Notes under the pieces: generated by a model
What the model was told of the DNA's origin: nothing
The model's input: the letters and a program-made list of their open reading frames with translations, nothing else
Databases searched by the model: none
Shown here: in pieces, positions 35,640 to 46,448 of the stretch
Layout: every line of letters starts with the position of its first letter
Position numbering within the stretch: position 1 is the stretch's first letter
Translations under genes and position numbers: made by a program
DNA from: Planotetraspora phitsanulokensis
GTDB taxonomy: Bacteria; Actinomycetota; Actinomycetes; Streptosporangiales; Streptosporangiaceae
Reading direction: 5' to 3'
NCBI RefSeq assembly: GCF_016863295.1
Contig: NZ_BOOP01000008.1
Location: 186,001-250,000 of the forward strand
Length of the DNA: 64,000 nt

Positions 35640-36050
35640 ATGACCAGCTTGCCGGAGCCGTACAGCCAGGAGTGGCTGAGGCTTCCCGTCCCCTACGTCC
35701 GTCAGGTCGCGCAGGCGCTGGGAGAGCGCGTCGCGAGGTGGTGGGACGACCCGTTCGATCCCCGCGACGCCACGATCGTCCTCCTCGACGGCACCGCCCT
35801 TGTCTGGGACGAGGAGAGCGGCTGGCGTCACGGCCGGTTCGTCTCGGGCGAGCAGGGGGTCAGGACCGAGCTCGCGGCCGTCCGCCACCTCGGGGGCGGA
35901 GTGCTGCCGGAGCCCGCCAGGGTCGTGGCGCTGCTCGATGACCCGACCTACGGCAGCGCATGGCGTCCGCAGTACCGGAGCTACAAGCACCTGCACGACG
36001 GCTTCGACAGGGCGCTGGCGAATGTCGCCGACCTCAGCGTGACCGCCTGA
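35640..36050 (+). CDS. DUF6292-like protein
   Basis: A 136-residue soluble protein matching the pattern I associate with DUF6292: LPVPYVRQVAQALGERVARW followed by DPFDPRDATIVLLDGTALVW, then GWRHGRFVSGEQGVRTELA and HLGGGVLPEPARV. Such proteins are frequent in Streptosporangiales and have no known function. The ATG at 35640 has AAAGG 8 bases upstream; ATGs at 35622 and 35592 are in frame. It converges with the VWA gene with a 17-base overlap. Confidence 0.7.
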   Translation: MTSLPEPYSQEWLRLPVPYVRQVAQALGERVARWWDDPFDPRDATIVLLDGTALVWDEESGWRHGRFVSGEQGVRTELAAVRHLGGGVLPEPARVVALLDDPTYGSAWRPQYRSYKHLHDGFDRALANVADLSVTA

Positions 36051-37983
36051 CCTTCAGGAAGTCGCTCACCACGTATTCGCCGAGCCGATCGGCGCTGGGA
36101 GAGAACACCCGACCGCCGTTGCGCCGGGCGACCTCGTTGACGAAGTCCTTCAGCCGCTCGTCCGCGGCGAGCATGAACACGTTGAGCGTCGCCCGCCGCC
36201 TGGTCATCTTGTCGACCTCGGCCAGGGTCAGCTCCAGCGTCTCGGCCGAGGGCGGCCACTCGAAACGTGGAACGCCGCTGCGCATCAGGTGGGCGGTCGG
36301 CTCACCGTCGGTGACCACCAGGACCACGGGCTCGAAATCCGGGTGGCGGTCGAGGTGGCGGCCGGCGATGAGCAGAGCGTGGTGCAGGTTGGTGCCCTGC
36401 ACCATGTCCCACTCCAGCCCGGCCAGTTCGTCGGGCTGCAGCACCCGCGCGTAGTTCGAGAACCCGATGATCTGGACGGCGTCCTGTGGGAACTTCGAGG
36501 CCACCAGGGCCTGGAGGGCCAGCGCCGTCTGCTTGGCCGCCGCCCAGGTGCCCCGCAGGGCCATGGAGTACGACAGGTCGACCAGCAGGCACACGGCGGC
36601 GGCGGTACGCCGTTCGGTCTCCGCCACCTCGAAGTCGTCGACGGTGAGCGTGACCTGCCGGGAGTGCGAGCGGGAGCGGCGCACGCCGTTGACCACGGTG
36701 CGCACGACGTCGATGGGCTGCTCGTCGCCGAAACGCCAGGGCCGGCTCGATCCGGTGAGCTCGCCCGCCTTGCCGGCGTCCCGCTGGTCGTGGTCGCCCC
36801 GACGGCCCGACTCGAGCGACGAGAAGACCCGCCGCAGCGCCGTCTCACCGAGGCGGCGGACGGCCTTGGGCGTCAGCTCCAGCTTGCCGCGATGGCGTCG
36901 CAGGTAACCCTGCTCCTCCAGTTCGCGCTCGACCTGGCGGAGGGCTTCGAGGTCGTCGACGGCGGAGCGGCCGAGAGCGCGCCTGATCGCGTCCTCGTCG
37001 ATGTCGTCGAGCCGCGCGCCCGGATAGTCCTGGCGCAGCGCCGTCTCCAGATCGCTCAGGTCGGCGAGATCCTGGAGAGCGGTCACGGCGTCGCCCATCC
37101 CCATGGGCTCCTCGCCTGAGACCCGCTCGGGCGCGTTCCAGGCGAGGTCGGGGCGGCGGGAGTACAGGGCGTTGCCCAGCCGGCGCATCTGCTCCGACAG
37201 CCCCGCCTGTTCAAGCGTCTGGTCGATCAGCCCGGCGAGCTCCTCACGCTGCTGCGGGGTCAGCGAGGCGAGCAGCCGCTGCGTGGCCGCGGCCCGGCGG
37301 GCCAGGATGTCCACCAACTCGTCCAGGTTCCGCGGATTCTCGGGGAACATGTCCCGATATTTCTGCATGAACTGGTCGAAATCTTGTTGGGTGTGCTCGC
37401 CGCGCGCGTCGCGGTCCAGCATGTCGTTGAGATCCGACATCATCTGCCGGACCCGCTCCATCGCGGCGGGATCGGGGTTGGCCAGCGCGTCCCGCATGCC
37501 GCGGAACTGGCTGTCCAGCACCTCGCGGCGCAGCAGGTCGCGCAGCTCCTCGAACGTCTGACGCGCGGCAGGGGACCGCCAGTCGTACGAACTCAGTTCC
37601 TGGATCGCCCGCGAGGTGTCGGACGGCAGCGCGTCCAGCGCCGCCTCGCGGAACCGCGCGTCGTCCGAGGGGTCGGGGAACAGCTCGGCGCGCTCCTGGC
37701 CGATGGCCTTGTCGAGCAGGGCGCGGGCCCGCTCGAGGGTGCCGTCGAGCCGCGTGTTCTCCCTCAGCTCGCGGCGGCGCTGCCGTACCTGGCGGAGCAG
37801 GTCGTCGAGCCCCCGCCGGTCGGCCGTACCCGGCAGGCCGCGCTTGAGCAGGTCGCGCAGGGCGTCGAGCGGCGTCGAACCCGACAGGATCGCGTCGCCC
37901 ATCTCGTCGAGCGCCCCGCGGACGTCGTACGGCGGAGCCAGTGGATCGGGCCCGTCGTGATACTCCCCGTACCGGTATGCCAC
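36034..37983 (-). CDS. VWA-domain protein partnered with a MoxR-type ATPase
   Basis: A 649-residue protein. The first 440 residues are helical and charged with no known domain. The C-terminal von Willebrand factor A domain starts near residue 460 with the MIDAS metal motif LLVDLSYSMAL (D-x-S-x-S at about 468), and later VQGTNLHHALL and VLVVTDGEPT. It follows the AAA+ ATPase gene on the same strand with a 50-base gap. MoxR/VWA pairs act as chaperones that insert metals or remodel complexes, comparable to the BchI/BchD chelatase logic. The target is unknown. Confidence 0.88.
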   Translation of the reverse strand: MAYRYGEYHDGPDPLAPPYDVRGALDEMGDAILSGSTPLDALRDLLKRGLPGTADRRGLDDLLRQVRQRRRELRENTRLDGTLERARALLDKAIGQERAELFPDPSDDARFREAALDALPSDTSRAIQELSSYDWRSPAARQTFEELRDLLRREVLDSQFRGMRDALANPDPAAMERVRQMMSDLNDMLDRDARGEHTQQDFDQFMQKYRDMFPENPRNLDELVDILARRAAATQRLLASLTPQQREELAGLIDQTLEQAGLSEQMRRLGNALYSRRPDLAWNAPERVSGEEPMGMGDAVTALQDLADLSDLETALRQDYPGARLDDIDEDAIRRALGRSAVDDLEALRQVERELEEQGYLRRHRGKLELTPKAVRRLGETALRRVFSSLESGRRGDHDQRDAGKAGELTGSSRPWRFGDEQPIDVVRTVVNGVRRSRSHSRQVTLTVDDFEVAETERRTAAAVCLLVDLSYSMALRGTWAAAKQTALALQALVASKFPQDAVQIIGFSNYARVLQPDELAGLEWDMVQGTNLHHALLIAGRHLDRHPDFEPVVLVVTDGEPTAHLMRSGVPRFEWPPSAETLELTLAEVDKMTRRRATLNVFMLAADERLKDFVNEVARRNGGRVFSPSADRLGEYVVSDFLKVRRSR

Positions 37984-38034
37984 GAGATCACGCTAACCCG
38001 GCCGGAGCCAGTGCGCACATGTTCCGGCCGTCGC

Positions 38035-39444
38035 TCATGTGCGGTACACCGCCCCGCCCGCCACGTCGTCCTTGGACAGACGCCGCATCAGATAGAGCCC
38101 TTCGAGGGCGAACTCCAGCGCGGCGGCCGCGTGACCGGGAGACTCGTCGCCCTCGCCCAGGCCGAGCCGCGCCATGATCTTCGCGAGGCCGTCGACCTTG
38201 CCGATCCGCCGCAGCAGCTCGGTGGCCGGGACCAGCTCGCCCGACTCGATCTGGACGCCTTCGGAGAACTTGTCGAGCAGGGGGGCGAGGTCGGTCCCGC
38301 CCAGGGAGCCGCGGAACGTCTCGGCCGTCGCCCGGCGCAGCAGGTGGGCGAGCACCTCGACCTCGCGGCCCTCCTCGCTCACCTCGAACTCGACCTTGCC
38401 GCGCAGGGTGGGGACCACTCCGGGCAGGTCGCAGATCCGCGTCACCGGCCGCTCCTCGCCCGTCAGGGCGGCCCGCCGTACGGCGGACGCCGCGGCGGTC
38501 TCGGCGGCGGCGATGGAGAAGCGCGCGGAGACGCCGGAACGGGCGTCGACGGCGGTGGACTCCCTGACCAGCCGGGTGAACCGGGCGATGACCTCGAGCA
38601 GATGGCCGGGAAGGTCGGCGCCGAGCTCCTCGAGAGCGGCCTCCTGGCGGATCAGGACCAGCTCGTCGTCGACGGACAGCGGGTAGTGGGTGCGGATCTC
38701 CGCGCCGAACCGGTCCTTGAGCGGGGTGATGATCCGGCCCCGGTTCGTGTAGTCCTCGGGGTTGGCGCTGGCGATCAGCAGGATGTCCAGGGGGAGGCGC
38801 AGGCTGTAGCCGCGGACCTGGACGTCGCGCTCCTCAAGGACGTTCAGCAGCGAGACCTGGATGCGCTCGGCCAGGTCGGGCAGCTCGTTGACGGAGAAGA
38901 CGCCGCGGTTGGTCCGGGGGACCAGGCCGTAGTGGACGGTCTCGGGGTCGCCCAGCGTGCGCCCTTCGGCGATCTTGATCGGGTCGACGTCGCCGATGAG
39001 GTCGCCGACCGAGGTGTCCGGCGTGGCCAGCTTCTCGCCGTAGCGGTCGTCGCGGTGGCGCCAGGCGACCGGCAGGTCGTCGCCCAGTTCGGCGGCGAGC
39101 CGCAGGCAGCGGACGCAGACCGGCGCGTACGGATGATCGTTGATCTCGCATCCGGCGACAACTGGCGACCACTCGTCGAGAAGCTCGGTGATGGTGCGGA
39201 TGAGCCGGGTCTTGCCCTGGCCGCGCTCACCGAGGAGCACAAGATCGTGCCCGGCGATCAGGGCCCTTTCCAGGTGCGGGAGGACGGATCCGTCGAAGCC
39301 GATGATCCCGGGGAAGCGGGGCTCCCCGGCCCGGAGGCGGGCCAGGAGGTTCTCACGGATCTCGGCCTTGACCGTCCGGTGGACGTGTCCACTCTCGCGC
39401 AGTTCACGCAGAGTGCTGCTGGCAGGCGCGGGCGATTTGTGCAC
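38035..39444 (-). CDS. MoxR/ChlI-like AAA+ ATPase
   Basis: A 469-residue AAA+ ATPase. Walker A is GERGQGKTR (residues 72-80). The Walker B and helix-2 region reads NRGVFSVNELPDLAERIQVS, with the insert VQVRGYSLRLPLDILLIASA typical of magnesium-chelatase-like AAA+ proteins, then sensor-1 NPEDYTNRG. The C-terminal helical region is long. It starts at a GTG and lies upstream of the VWA gene, the usual partner. Cysteines in YAPVCVRCLRL are an extra feature of this subgroup. Confidence 0.88.
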   Translation of the reverse strand: MHKSPAPASSTLRELRESGHVHRTVKAEIRENLLARLRAGEPRFPGIIGFDGSVLPHLERALIAGHDLVLLGERGQGKTRLIRTITELLDEWSPVVAGCEINDHPYAPVCVRCLRLAAELGDDLPVAWRHRDDRYGEKLATPDTSVGDLIGDVDPIKIAEGRTLGDPETVHYGLVPRTNRGVFSVNELPDLAERIQVSLLNVLEERDVQVRGYSLRLPLDILLIASANPEDYTNRGRIITPLKDRFGAEIRTHYPLSVDDELVLIRQEAALEELGADLPGHLLEVIARFTRLVRESTAVDARSGVSARFSIAAAETAAASAVRRAALTGEERPVTRICDLPGVVPTLRGKVEFEVSEEGREVEVLAHLLRRATAETFRGSLGGTDLAPLLDKFSEGVQIESGELVPATELLRRIGKVDGLAKIMARLGLGEGDESPGHAAAALEFALEGLYLMRRLSKDDVAGGAVYRT

Positions 39445-39600
39445 GCTGCCGAGACTACGTCCCCATCAGGGGGTCCGGCATCCCCGTTCGGCGGATCCAA
39501 ATCCCGGATCTTGACCATCGCGTGACGCGTTCCGTGCGTTGTCGTCGCTCTAGTGGGGAGAATCGGGCAAGGGAACCGCTAGCGAACAGGGGGCGAGGCT

Positions 39601-40779
39601 ATGGCGGTACTGACAAGCCGCTTCGCCGATGGTCTCGTCGTGGGCGCCGATCTGGTGGAGGCCGCGGAGGCCGCGATCCGCCAGGCTCTCGCCGGCCTGT
39701 CGGGTCCGCCCGACCTGGTGTGCTTCTTCATCTGCGGAGACGACCCCGAGGAGGTCGGCCGGGCCGGGCGGCGGGCGATGAGCATGGCGCCCGAGGCGCA
39801 TGTCATCGGCTGCAGCGCGACCGGAGTGATCGGAGACGCCAGAGGGGTCGAGCTGACGCCTGCCGTGAGCGCGTGGGCCGCGTCCCTCGGCGAGGCCAAG
39901 ATCACTACGTTCGCCCTGGAGACCCTCCGGACGAGCGACCGGTTCGTGGTCGTCGGCCTGCCCGAGCGCGGTCTCGACGACCGGGTCGCCATCCTGCTCG
40001 CCGATCCGTACAGCTTCCCGACCGACGCGTTCATCGAACACTCGAGCGAGGCGCTCGGCACGCTGCCCATCATCGGCGGGCTCGCCAACGGCATGCAGGG
40101 CCGCGGATCCGTACGGCTGTTCGCTGACGGGGAGGTCTACGAGGAGGGCGCGATCGGCGTGCTGCTCAGCGGCGCCGTGAGCGTGGGAACCGTGGTCAGC
40201 CAGGGATGCCGCCCGATCGGCCCGAGCATGGCCGTCACCCACGCCGAGGAGAACCTGCTGCTCGAGCTCGCCGGCCAGCCCGCGCTCGCCCGGCTGGAGG
40301 ACATCGTCACCGACCTCGACGAGGAGGACCGCGAGCTCGTCGCCTCGGGGTTACAGATCGGCGTCGCGATGGACGAGTACGCCGAGCGGCACGAGCGGGG
40401 CGACTTCCTCATCCGAGGAGTGCTCGGCATCGACCCCGAACGCGAGGCGGTTGCAGTCGGGGACGTCCTGGAGATCGGCAGGACCGTCCGCTTCCAGGTC
40501 AGGGATGCCGAGACCGCGGACGAGGACCTCTACGAGCTGCTCGACGCCCACCTCGAGAAGGTCGGCAGGGTCGACGGCGCGCTGCTGTTCTCCTGCAACG
40601 GACGCGGGTCCGCGATGTTCGGGACACCCGATCATGACGCGCTGGCCGTAAGGGATACGCTCGGTCCGATCGGCGTCGCGGGATTCTTCGCCGCGGGGGA
40701 GGTGGGCCCCGTAAGCGGGCAGAACCACGTCCACGGCTTCACGGCGTCGATCCTGGTGTTCTCCTCCTCTCCCCCGTAG
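39601..40779 (+). CDS. FIST domain sensory protein
   Basis: A 392-residue cytosolic protein with FIST_N (about residues 25-220, including AHVIGCSATGVIGDARGVEL and LPIIGGLANGMQG) and FIST_C (about 225-375, ending in GVAGFFAAGEVGPV then NHVHGFTASILVF). FIST domains bind small ligands, probably amino acids, in signalling proteins; here no kinase or output domain is attached. Codon 251 (40351-40353) is a rare TTA. The next gene, a ROK kinase, starts 10 bases after its stop. Confidence 0.9.
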   Translation: MAVLTSRFADGLVVGADLVEAAEAAIRQALAGLSGPPDLVCFFICGDDPEEVGRAGRRAMSMAPEAHVIGCSATGVIGDARGVELTPAVSAWAASLGEAKITTFALETLRTSDRFVVVGLPERGLDDRVAILLADPYSFPTDAFIEHSSEALGTLPIIGGLANGMQGRGSVRLFADGEVYEEGAIGVLLSGAVSVGTVVSQGCRPIGPSMAVTHAEENLLLELAGQPALARLEDIVTDLDEEDRELVASGLQIGVAMDEYAERHERGDFLIRGVLGIDPEREAVAVGDVLEIGRTVRFQVRDAETADEDLYELLDAHLEKVGRVDGALLFSCNGRGSAMFGTPDHDALAVRDTLGPIGVAGFFAAGEVGPVSGQNHVHGFTASILVFSSSPP

Positions 40780-40789
40780 GAGCGTGACC

Positions 40790-41755
40790 ATGGCGGACCT
40801 GGTGCTGGCCGTCGACATCGGCGGGACGAAGTTCGCCGCGGGACTGGTCGGGCCGGACGGAGCGCTGATCTCCTCCGAACGCGTCGCGACTCCTCCGGGA
40901 GGCGACGCCGAGGCCCTGTGGGAGACGCTGGTCGGCCTCGTCGACGGGATCGGGTCGCCGGAGGACGTCGCCGGCGTCGGCATCGGCTCGGGCGGTCCGA
41001 TGGCCTGGCCGTCCGGTGAGGTCTCGCCGCTGAACATGCCCGGCTGGCGGGGCTTTCCGCTCCGGGAGCGGCTGGCCGGGCGGTTTCCCGGCGTTCCCGT
41101 CCGCATCCACAACGACGCGGTCTGCGTGGCCATCGCCGAGCACTGGCAGGGCGCCGGCCAGGGGTCGGACAACATGCTGGGCATGGTGGTCTCCACCGGC
41201 GTCGGCGGCGGGCTCATCCTCGGCGGCCGCCTGATCGACGGAGGCACGGGGAACGCCGGGCACATCGGGCACGTGGTCGTGGACCCGGAGGGGCCGCCCT
41301 GCCGGTGCGGCGGCAGAGGGTGCCTGGAGGCCGTCGCCCGGGGTCCGGGCCTCGTCGAGTGGGCCCTCTTCCGGGGGTGGACGCCGGGATCCTCGCCGCA
41401 GGGTGAGGGGCTCTACCGGGAGGAGGCCGCCGCGAACGGCCGCCGGCTGGCTCTCGACGCGGCCGCGGGGGACCCGGTCGCCTCCGCCGCGATGGTCCGG
41501 GCCGGACGCGCCGTCGGCGTCGCGATCGCCTCGGCCACCCATCTGTGCGACCTCGACGTCGTGACCATCGGCGGCGGGCTCGCCCAGGCCGGGCCGCTCC
41601 TGTTCGATCCCCTGGAACAGGCGCTCCGCGAGCACGTGCGCCTGGAGTTCTCCTCGAGGGTCCGCGTGGTGCCCGCGATGCTCGGCCAGGACGCCGGGCT
41701 CATCGGCGCCGCCGGATTGATCCTCGCCGCCGATCGTTACTGGGCGCCCCGCTAA
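40790..41755 (+). CDS. ROK-family sugar kinase (glucokinase-like)
   Basis: A 321-residue ROK kinase. The phosphate motif is AVDIGGTKFAAGLV at the N-terminus. IHNDAVCVAIAEHW holds the catalytic Asp, and STGVGGGLILGGRL the ATP site. The zinc motif is CRCGGRGCLEAVA (about residues 170-182). The ATG at 40790 has TAGGAG 7 bases upstream, which overlaps the FIST stop, so the two genes are co-transcribed. Glucose is the likely substrate but other hexoses are possible. Confidence 0.9.
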   Translation: MADLVLAVDIGGTKFAAGLVGPDGALISSERVATPPGGDAEALWETLVGLVDGIGSPEDVAGVGIGSGGPMAWPSGEVSPLNMPGWRGFPLRERLAGRFPGVPVRIHNDAVCVAIAEHWQGAGQGSDNMLGMVVSTGVGGGLILGGRLIDGGTGNAGHIGHVVVDPEGPPCRCGGRGCLEAVARGPGLVEWALFRGWTPGSSPQGEGLYREEAAANGRRLALDAAAGDPVASAAMVRAGRAVGVAIASATHLCDLDVVTIGGGLAQAGPLLFDPLEQALREHVRLEFSSRVRVVPAMLGQDAGLIGAAGLILAADRYWAPR

Positions 41756-41795
41756 CCTGTGTGACGGCCGGTCTGACGGGTGAAGGGTGACTCGC

Positions 41796-42443
41796 ATGAG
41801 TCTCGGGGCGTTGGCGGGAATCACTCTCGTGGCGTTGGGCATGGTCCTGACGCCCGGGCCGAACATGGTCTATCTGGTGTCGCGTTCGATCACCCAGGGA
41901 CGGCGGGCGGGGCTGGTCTCCCTGAGCGGCGTGGCCGTGGGCTTCCTCGCCTACCTGGGGGCCACCTGCCTGGGGTTGACGGCGGTGTTCGCTCTGGTCC
42001 CCGAGGCGTACGTCGCGATCAAGCTCGCAGGCGCCGGCTACCTGCTCTACCTCGCGTGGAAGACCCTCAAGCCGGGCGGCACGTCGATCTTCGAGCCGAA
42101 GGCCCTCAAGCCGGACCCGCCTCGGAAGCTGTTCCTGATGGGGCTGGTCACCAACCTGCTCAACCCGAAGGCCGCCGTGATGTACATGTCCCTGCTGCCG
42201 CAGTTCATCGACCCCTCGGCGGGTCACGTGATGGCGCAGAGCTTCCTGCTGGGGACCGTGCAGATCGTGATCAGCATGGTGGTCAACACGCTCATCGTGC
42301 TGAGCGCGGGCGCCCTCGCGGTGTTCTTCGGCACGCGGCCGACCTGGCTGCGCTTCCAGCGGTACGTAATGGGCACCGTGTTGGGCGCGTTCGCGGTCAA
42401 GCTCGCCGCCGACCGCTCGCGGGCCGTGGTAGCCACGCCGTAA
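41796..42443 (+). CDS. LysE/RhtB-family amino acid exporter
   Basis: A 215-residue membrane protein with six hydrophobic segments. The N-terminal motif MVLTPGPNMVYLVSRSITQG with GRRAGLVSLSGVAVGF is the LysE/RhtB signature, and LFLMGLVTNLLNPKAAVMY the second. The ATG at 41796 has GAAGGG 8 bases upstream. Its neighbour is threonine deaminase, so a role in threonine or homoserine overflow would make sense but is not shown. Confidence 0.9.
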   Translation: MSLGALAGITLVALGMVLTPGPNMVYLVSRSITQGRRAGLVSLSGVAVGFLAYLGATCLGLTAVFALVPEAYVAIKLAGAGYLLYLAWKTLKPGGTSIFEPKALKPDPPRKLFLMGLVTNLLNPKAAVMYMSLLPQFIDPSAGHVMAQSFLLGTVQIVISMVVNTLIVLSAGALAVFFGTRPTWLRFQRYVMGTVLGAFAVKLAADRSRAVVATP

Positions 42444-42470
42444 TCGGCGCCGTACGAGAGGATGGGCGGC

Positions 42471-43685
42471 ATGGCTGTCCCACAGATGACGTTCGACGAC
42501 GTCGTCGCCGCGCGTGATCTCCTTGACGACGTGATCGCGCACACTCCGGTGGTGCACTCCCGTGTCCTGTCGGAGACGGTCGGCGGGCCGGTGTATCTCA
42601 AGTGCGAGAACCTCCAGCGGGCCGGGTCGTTCAAGGTCCGGGGCGCCTACGTGCGCATCGCGCGGCTGACCGACGAGGAGCGGGCGCGCGGGGTCGTGGC
42701 CGCGAGCGCCGGCAACCACGCCCAGGGCGTGGCGCTCGGCTCCGGGCTGCTCGGAGCCAAGGCGACGGTCTACATGCCGGAGGGCGCGCCGCTGCCCAAG
42801 GTCGAGGCCACCCGGGCGTACGGCGCGGACGTCGTCTTCGCCGGGCACACGGTCGACGTGGCGCTGCAGGCGGCGCAGGAGCACGCCGAGAAGACCGGCG
42901 CCCTGTTCATCCACCCGTTCGACCACCCGGACATCGTCGCCGGGCAGGGCACGGTCGGTCTGGAGATCCTGGAGCAACTGCCGGAGGCGGCCACCATCGT
43001 GCTCCCGATCGGCGGCGGCGGTCTGGCCGCCGGAGTGGCGCTCGCGGTGAAGTCGCAGCGGCCGGGGATCAGGGTGGTCGGCGTCCAGGCGGAGCGGGCG
43101 GCCGCCTATCCGGAGTCGCTCGCCGCCGGGCACCCGGTGATGGTCGAGCCCGCGTTCACGATGGCCGACGGGATCGCGGTGGGACGCCCGGGCGAGCTGC
43201 CGTTCGAGCTGATCCACTACCTGGTCGACAGTGTGGTGACGGTCTCAGAGGAGTCCCTGTCGCGGGCCCTGCTGCTGTGCCTCGAGCGCTCGAAGCTGGT
43301 CGTCGAGCCCGCCGGCGTCGCGGGGGTGGCGGCGCTGCTCGACCAGCCGCACGCGTTCGAGCCGCCCGTGGTCGCTGTGCTGTCCGGCGGGAACATCGAC
43401 CCGCTGCTGCTCGCCCGCGTGCTCAGGCACGGTCTGGCGGCGGCCGGGCGTTATCTGGCGTTCCGCGTCCGGCTGACCGACCGTCCCGGCGCCCTCGCGG
43501 CGCTGCTCGGCAGGCTGGCCGACCTGGGCGTCAACGTGCTCGACGTGGTCCACGAGCGGATGGGCACCCGCCTGCACCTGGACGAGGTCGAGGTCCTGCT
43601 GCAACTGGAGACCCGAGGCCCCGCGCACTGCGACGAGGTGCTGAGCGCCCTCCGCCGTGACGGGCTCAAGCTGATCTTCTCCTGA
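42471..43685 (+). CDS. ilvA: Threonine ammonia-lyase (threonine deaminase)
   Basis: A 404-residue PLP enzyme turning threonine into 2-oxobutanoate. The PLP lysine is in AGSFKVRGAYVRI (about residue 50), the substrate loop is ASAGNHAQGVAL, and the phosphate loop LPIGGGGLAAGVALA. A single C-terminal ACT domain (about 325-404) is visible from FRVRLTDRPGALAALLGRLA. The length and single ACT domain fit the catabolic-type or short biosynthetic enzyme. I chose the ATG at 42471 with GAGAGG 8 bases upstream; an ATG at 42462 is in frame. Confidence 0.93.
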   Translation: MAVPQMTFDDVVAARDLLDDVIAHTPVVHSRVLSETVGGPVYLKCENLQRAGSFKVRGAYVRIARLTDEERARGVVAASAGNHAQGVALGSGLLGAKATVYMPEGAPLPKVEATRAYGADVVFAGHTVDVALQAAQEHAEKTGALFIHPFDHPDIVAGQGTVGLEILEQLPEAATIVLPIGGGGLAAGVALAVKSQRPGIRVVGVQAERAAAYPESLAAGHPVMVEPAFTMADGIAVGRPGELPFELIHYLVDSVVTVSEESLSRALLLCLERSKLVVEPAGVAGVAALLDQPHAFEPPVVAVLSGGNIDPLLLARVLRHGLAAAGRYLAFRVRLTDRPGALAALLGRLADLGVNVLDVVHERMGTRLHLDEVEVLLQLETRGPAHCDEVLSALRRDGLKLIFS

Positions 43686-43690
43686 CCCTC

Positions 43691-45160
43691 TCAGGTCACG
43701 GGCGCGGGGCGCCGCGGCTGGAACAGCCACGCGTCGAACAGGCCGGACAGATCCTTGCCGGACGTCTGCTGGGCCAGGGCGATGAACTGCTCGGTGGTGG
43801 CGTTGCCGTACTGGTGGGTGGCGGTCCACTTCTTGATCAGCGTGAAGAAGGCCGAGTCGCCGATCTGCCTGCGCAGCGCGTGCAGCGTCATGGCGCCCCG
43901 CGTGTACACCGAGCCGTTGAACAGGTCGGCGCGCTGGGCCCGCCCCGGAGGGTAGCCCCACATGGGGTCGGCGGTCTTCGCGTAGTAGTTGCGGAAGACC
44001 GTGTCGGCCGTCGACCCGCCCTCATGCTCCGACCACAACCACTCGGCGTACGTGGCGAACCCCTCGTTCAGCCACAGGTCCTTCCAGCGGGTGATGCTCA
44101 CGCTGTCGCCGAACCACTGATGGGCCAGTTCGTGGGCGATGACCCCGGAATCCGGGGTGAACCCGCCGTAGATCGGTTTGGTCTGGTTCTCCAGCGCGTA
44201 CCCGGCGGCGTAGTCGTCCACCACGGCGCCGGTCGAGGAGAACGGGTAGGGACCGAAGACGGTCGACCAGTAGTCGGTGATCTGCCCGGTCCTCGTGTAG
44301 AGCGTGTCCAGCGAGCCGTGGAAGGCGGGGTCGACGGCCGCGTAGATCGGGATGCCGGCGGCGCTCTTCCCGGTGCGCGTCTCGAACCTGCCCGTCGTCA
44401 TCGTCGCGAGGTAGGAGGCCATCGGGTGCCTCTCCTGCCACACGAACGTGGTCCTGCCGTCGTTCGTCGAGGGCGGTGAGGCGAGCTCGCCGTTCGCTAT
44501 CGCGGTGACTCCCGCGGGCACCGTGATCGTGAAGCCGTACGTCGCCTTGTCGGAGGGGTGGTCGTTCGAGGGGTACCAGGTCTTGGCCCCGTTGGGCTCG
44601 CAGGTGACGAACGACCCGTCCTGCGTCGCGATGAACCCGTAGGTCCCCAGGTTGGCGTAGTTGCGGATCGGATCCGGGACCCCGGCGTAGGCGACCGTGA
44701 CCTCGAACTTCGTGTTCCTGGCGATCCGCGTCGCCGGGGAGATCGTCAGCTCGTCGGCTCGCCGGCCGAACCGCGCGGCGGCGCCGTCGACGGTGACCCG
44801 GCTCACCGTGAGTCCGTGCAGGTCGAGATCGAAGGACGTCAGGTCCTGTACGGCCGTCGCCCGCAGGGTCGCGGTGCCGGACAGGCGCCGGGAGGCGGGG
44901 TCGTAGGAGAGGGCCAGATCGTAGTGCTCGGCGTCGTAGCCGCCGTTGCCGTCCTCGGGGAAGTCGGGGTCGCCGATTCCGGCGGCTCCCTGGGTGCCGC
45001 CTCCCGGCCCCCTGCCGCTCACCGCGCCCTCAGAGGCGGAGCACGCCGCGGAGACGCCTGCGAGTGGCAGGGCGAGGGACAGCGCGACCCCCAGTGACAG
45101 TGGTCGCAGGAGCCGTTTGGCGAGGTGGCGCGGCGGGGTCGCCGTGTGATGAGGAGCCAT
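43691..45160 (-). CDS. Exported M1-family metallopeptidase
   Basis: A 489-residue secreted aminopeptidase-like protein. The N-terminus is a signal peptide (LGVALSLALPLAGVSAAC), perhaps a lipoprotein although the residue before the AAC is not Leu. The zinc site is VIAHELAHQWFGDSVS with the distant Glu in WLNEGFATYAEWL. The exopeptidase motif, normally GAMEN, reads GYALENQTK. It is short for the family because it lacks the C-terminal helical domain. The ATG at 45160 has GGTGG upstream; a GTG at 45172 is in frame. Confidence 0.9.
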   Translation of the reverse strand: MAPHHTATPPRHLAKRLLRPLSLGVALSLALPLAGVSAACSASEGAVSGRGPGGGTQGAAGIGDPDFPEDGNGGYDAEHYDLALSYDPASRRLSGTATLRATAVQDLTSFDLDLHGLTVSRVTVDGAAARFGRRADELTISPATRIARNTKFEVTVAYAGVPDPIRNYANLGTYGFIATQDGSFVTCEPNGAKTWYPSNDHPSDKATYGFTITVPAGVTAIANGELASPPSTNDGRTTFVWQERHPMASYLATMTTGRFETRTGKSAAGIPIYAAVDPAFHGSLDTLYTRTGQITDYWSTVFGPYPFSSTGAVVDDYAAGYALENQTKPIYGGFTPDSGVIAHELAHQWFGDSVSITRWKDLWLNEGFATYAEWLWSEHEGGSTADTVFRNYYAKTADPMWGYPPGRAQRADLFNGSVYTRGAMTLHALRRQIGDSAFFTLIKKWTATHQYGNATTEQFIALAQQTSGKDLSGLFDAWLFQPRRPAPVT

Positions 45161-45248
45161 ATGTCGAGCCACCTTACGTGAGGTGGGTTCCCAGGTCAGG
45201 CACCGACTGTCCGGCTGTTTTACCCCGCCGCCCGCTACCGCGTGATCG

Positions 45249-46415
<1,167 letters not shown>

Positions 46416-46448
46416 CCCAATCGCTAATCCCCGACGGAGGTAAACGTT

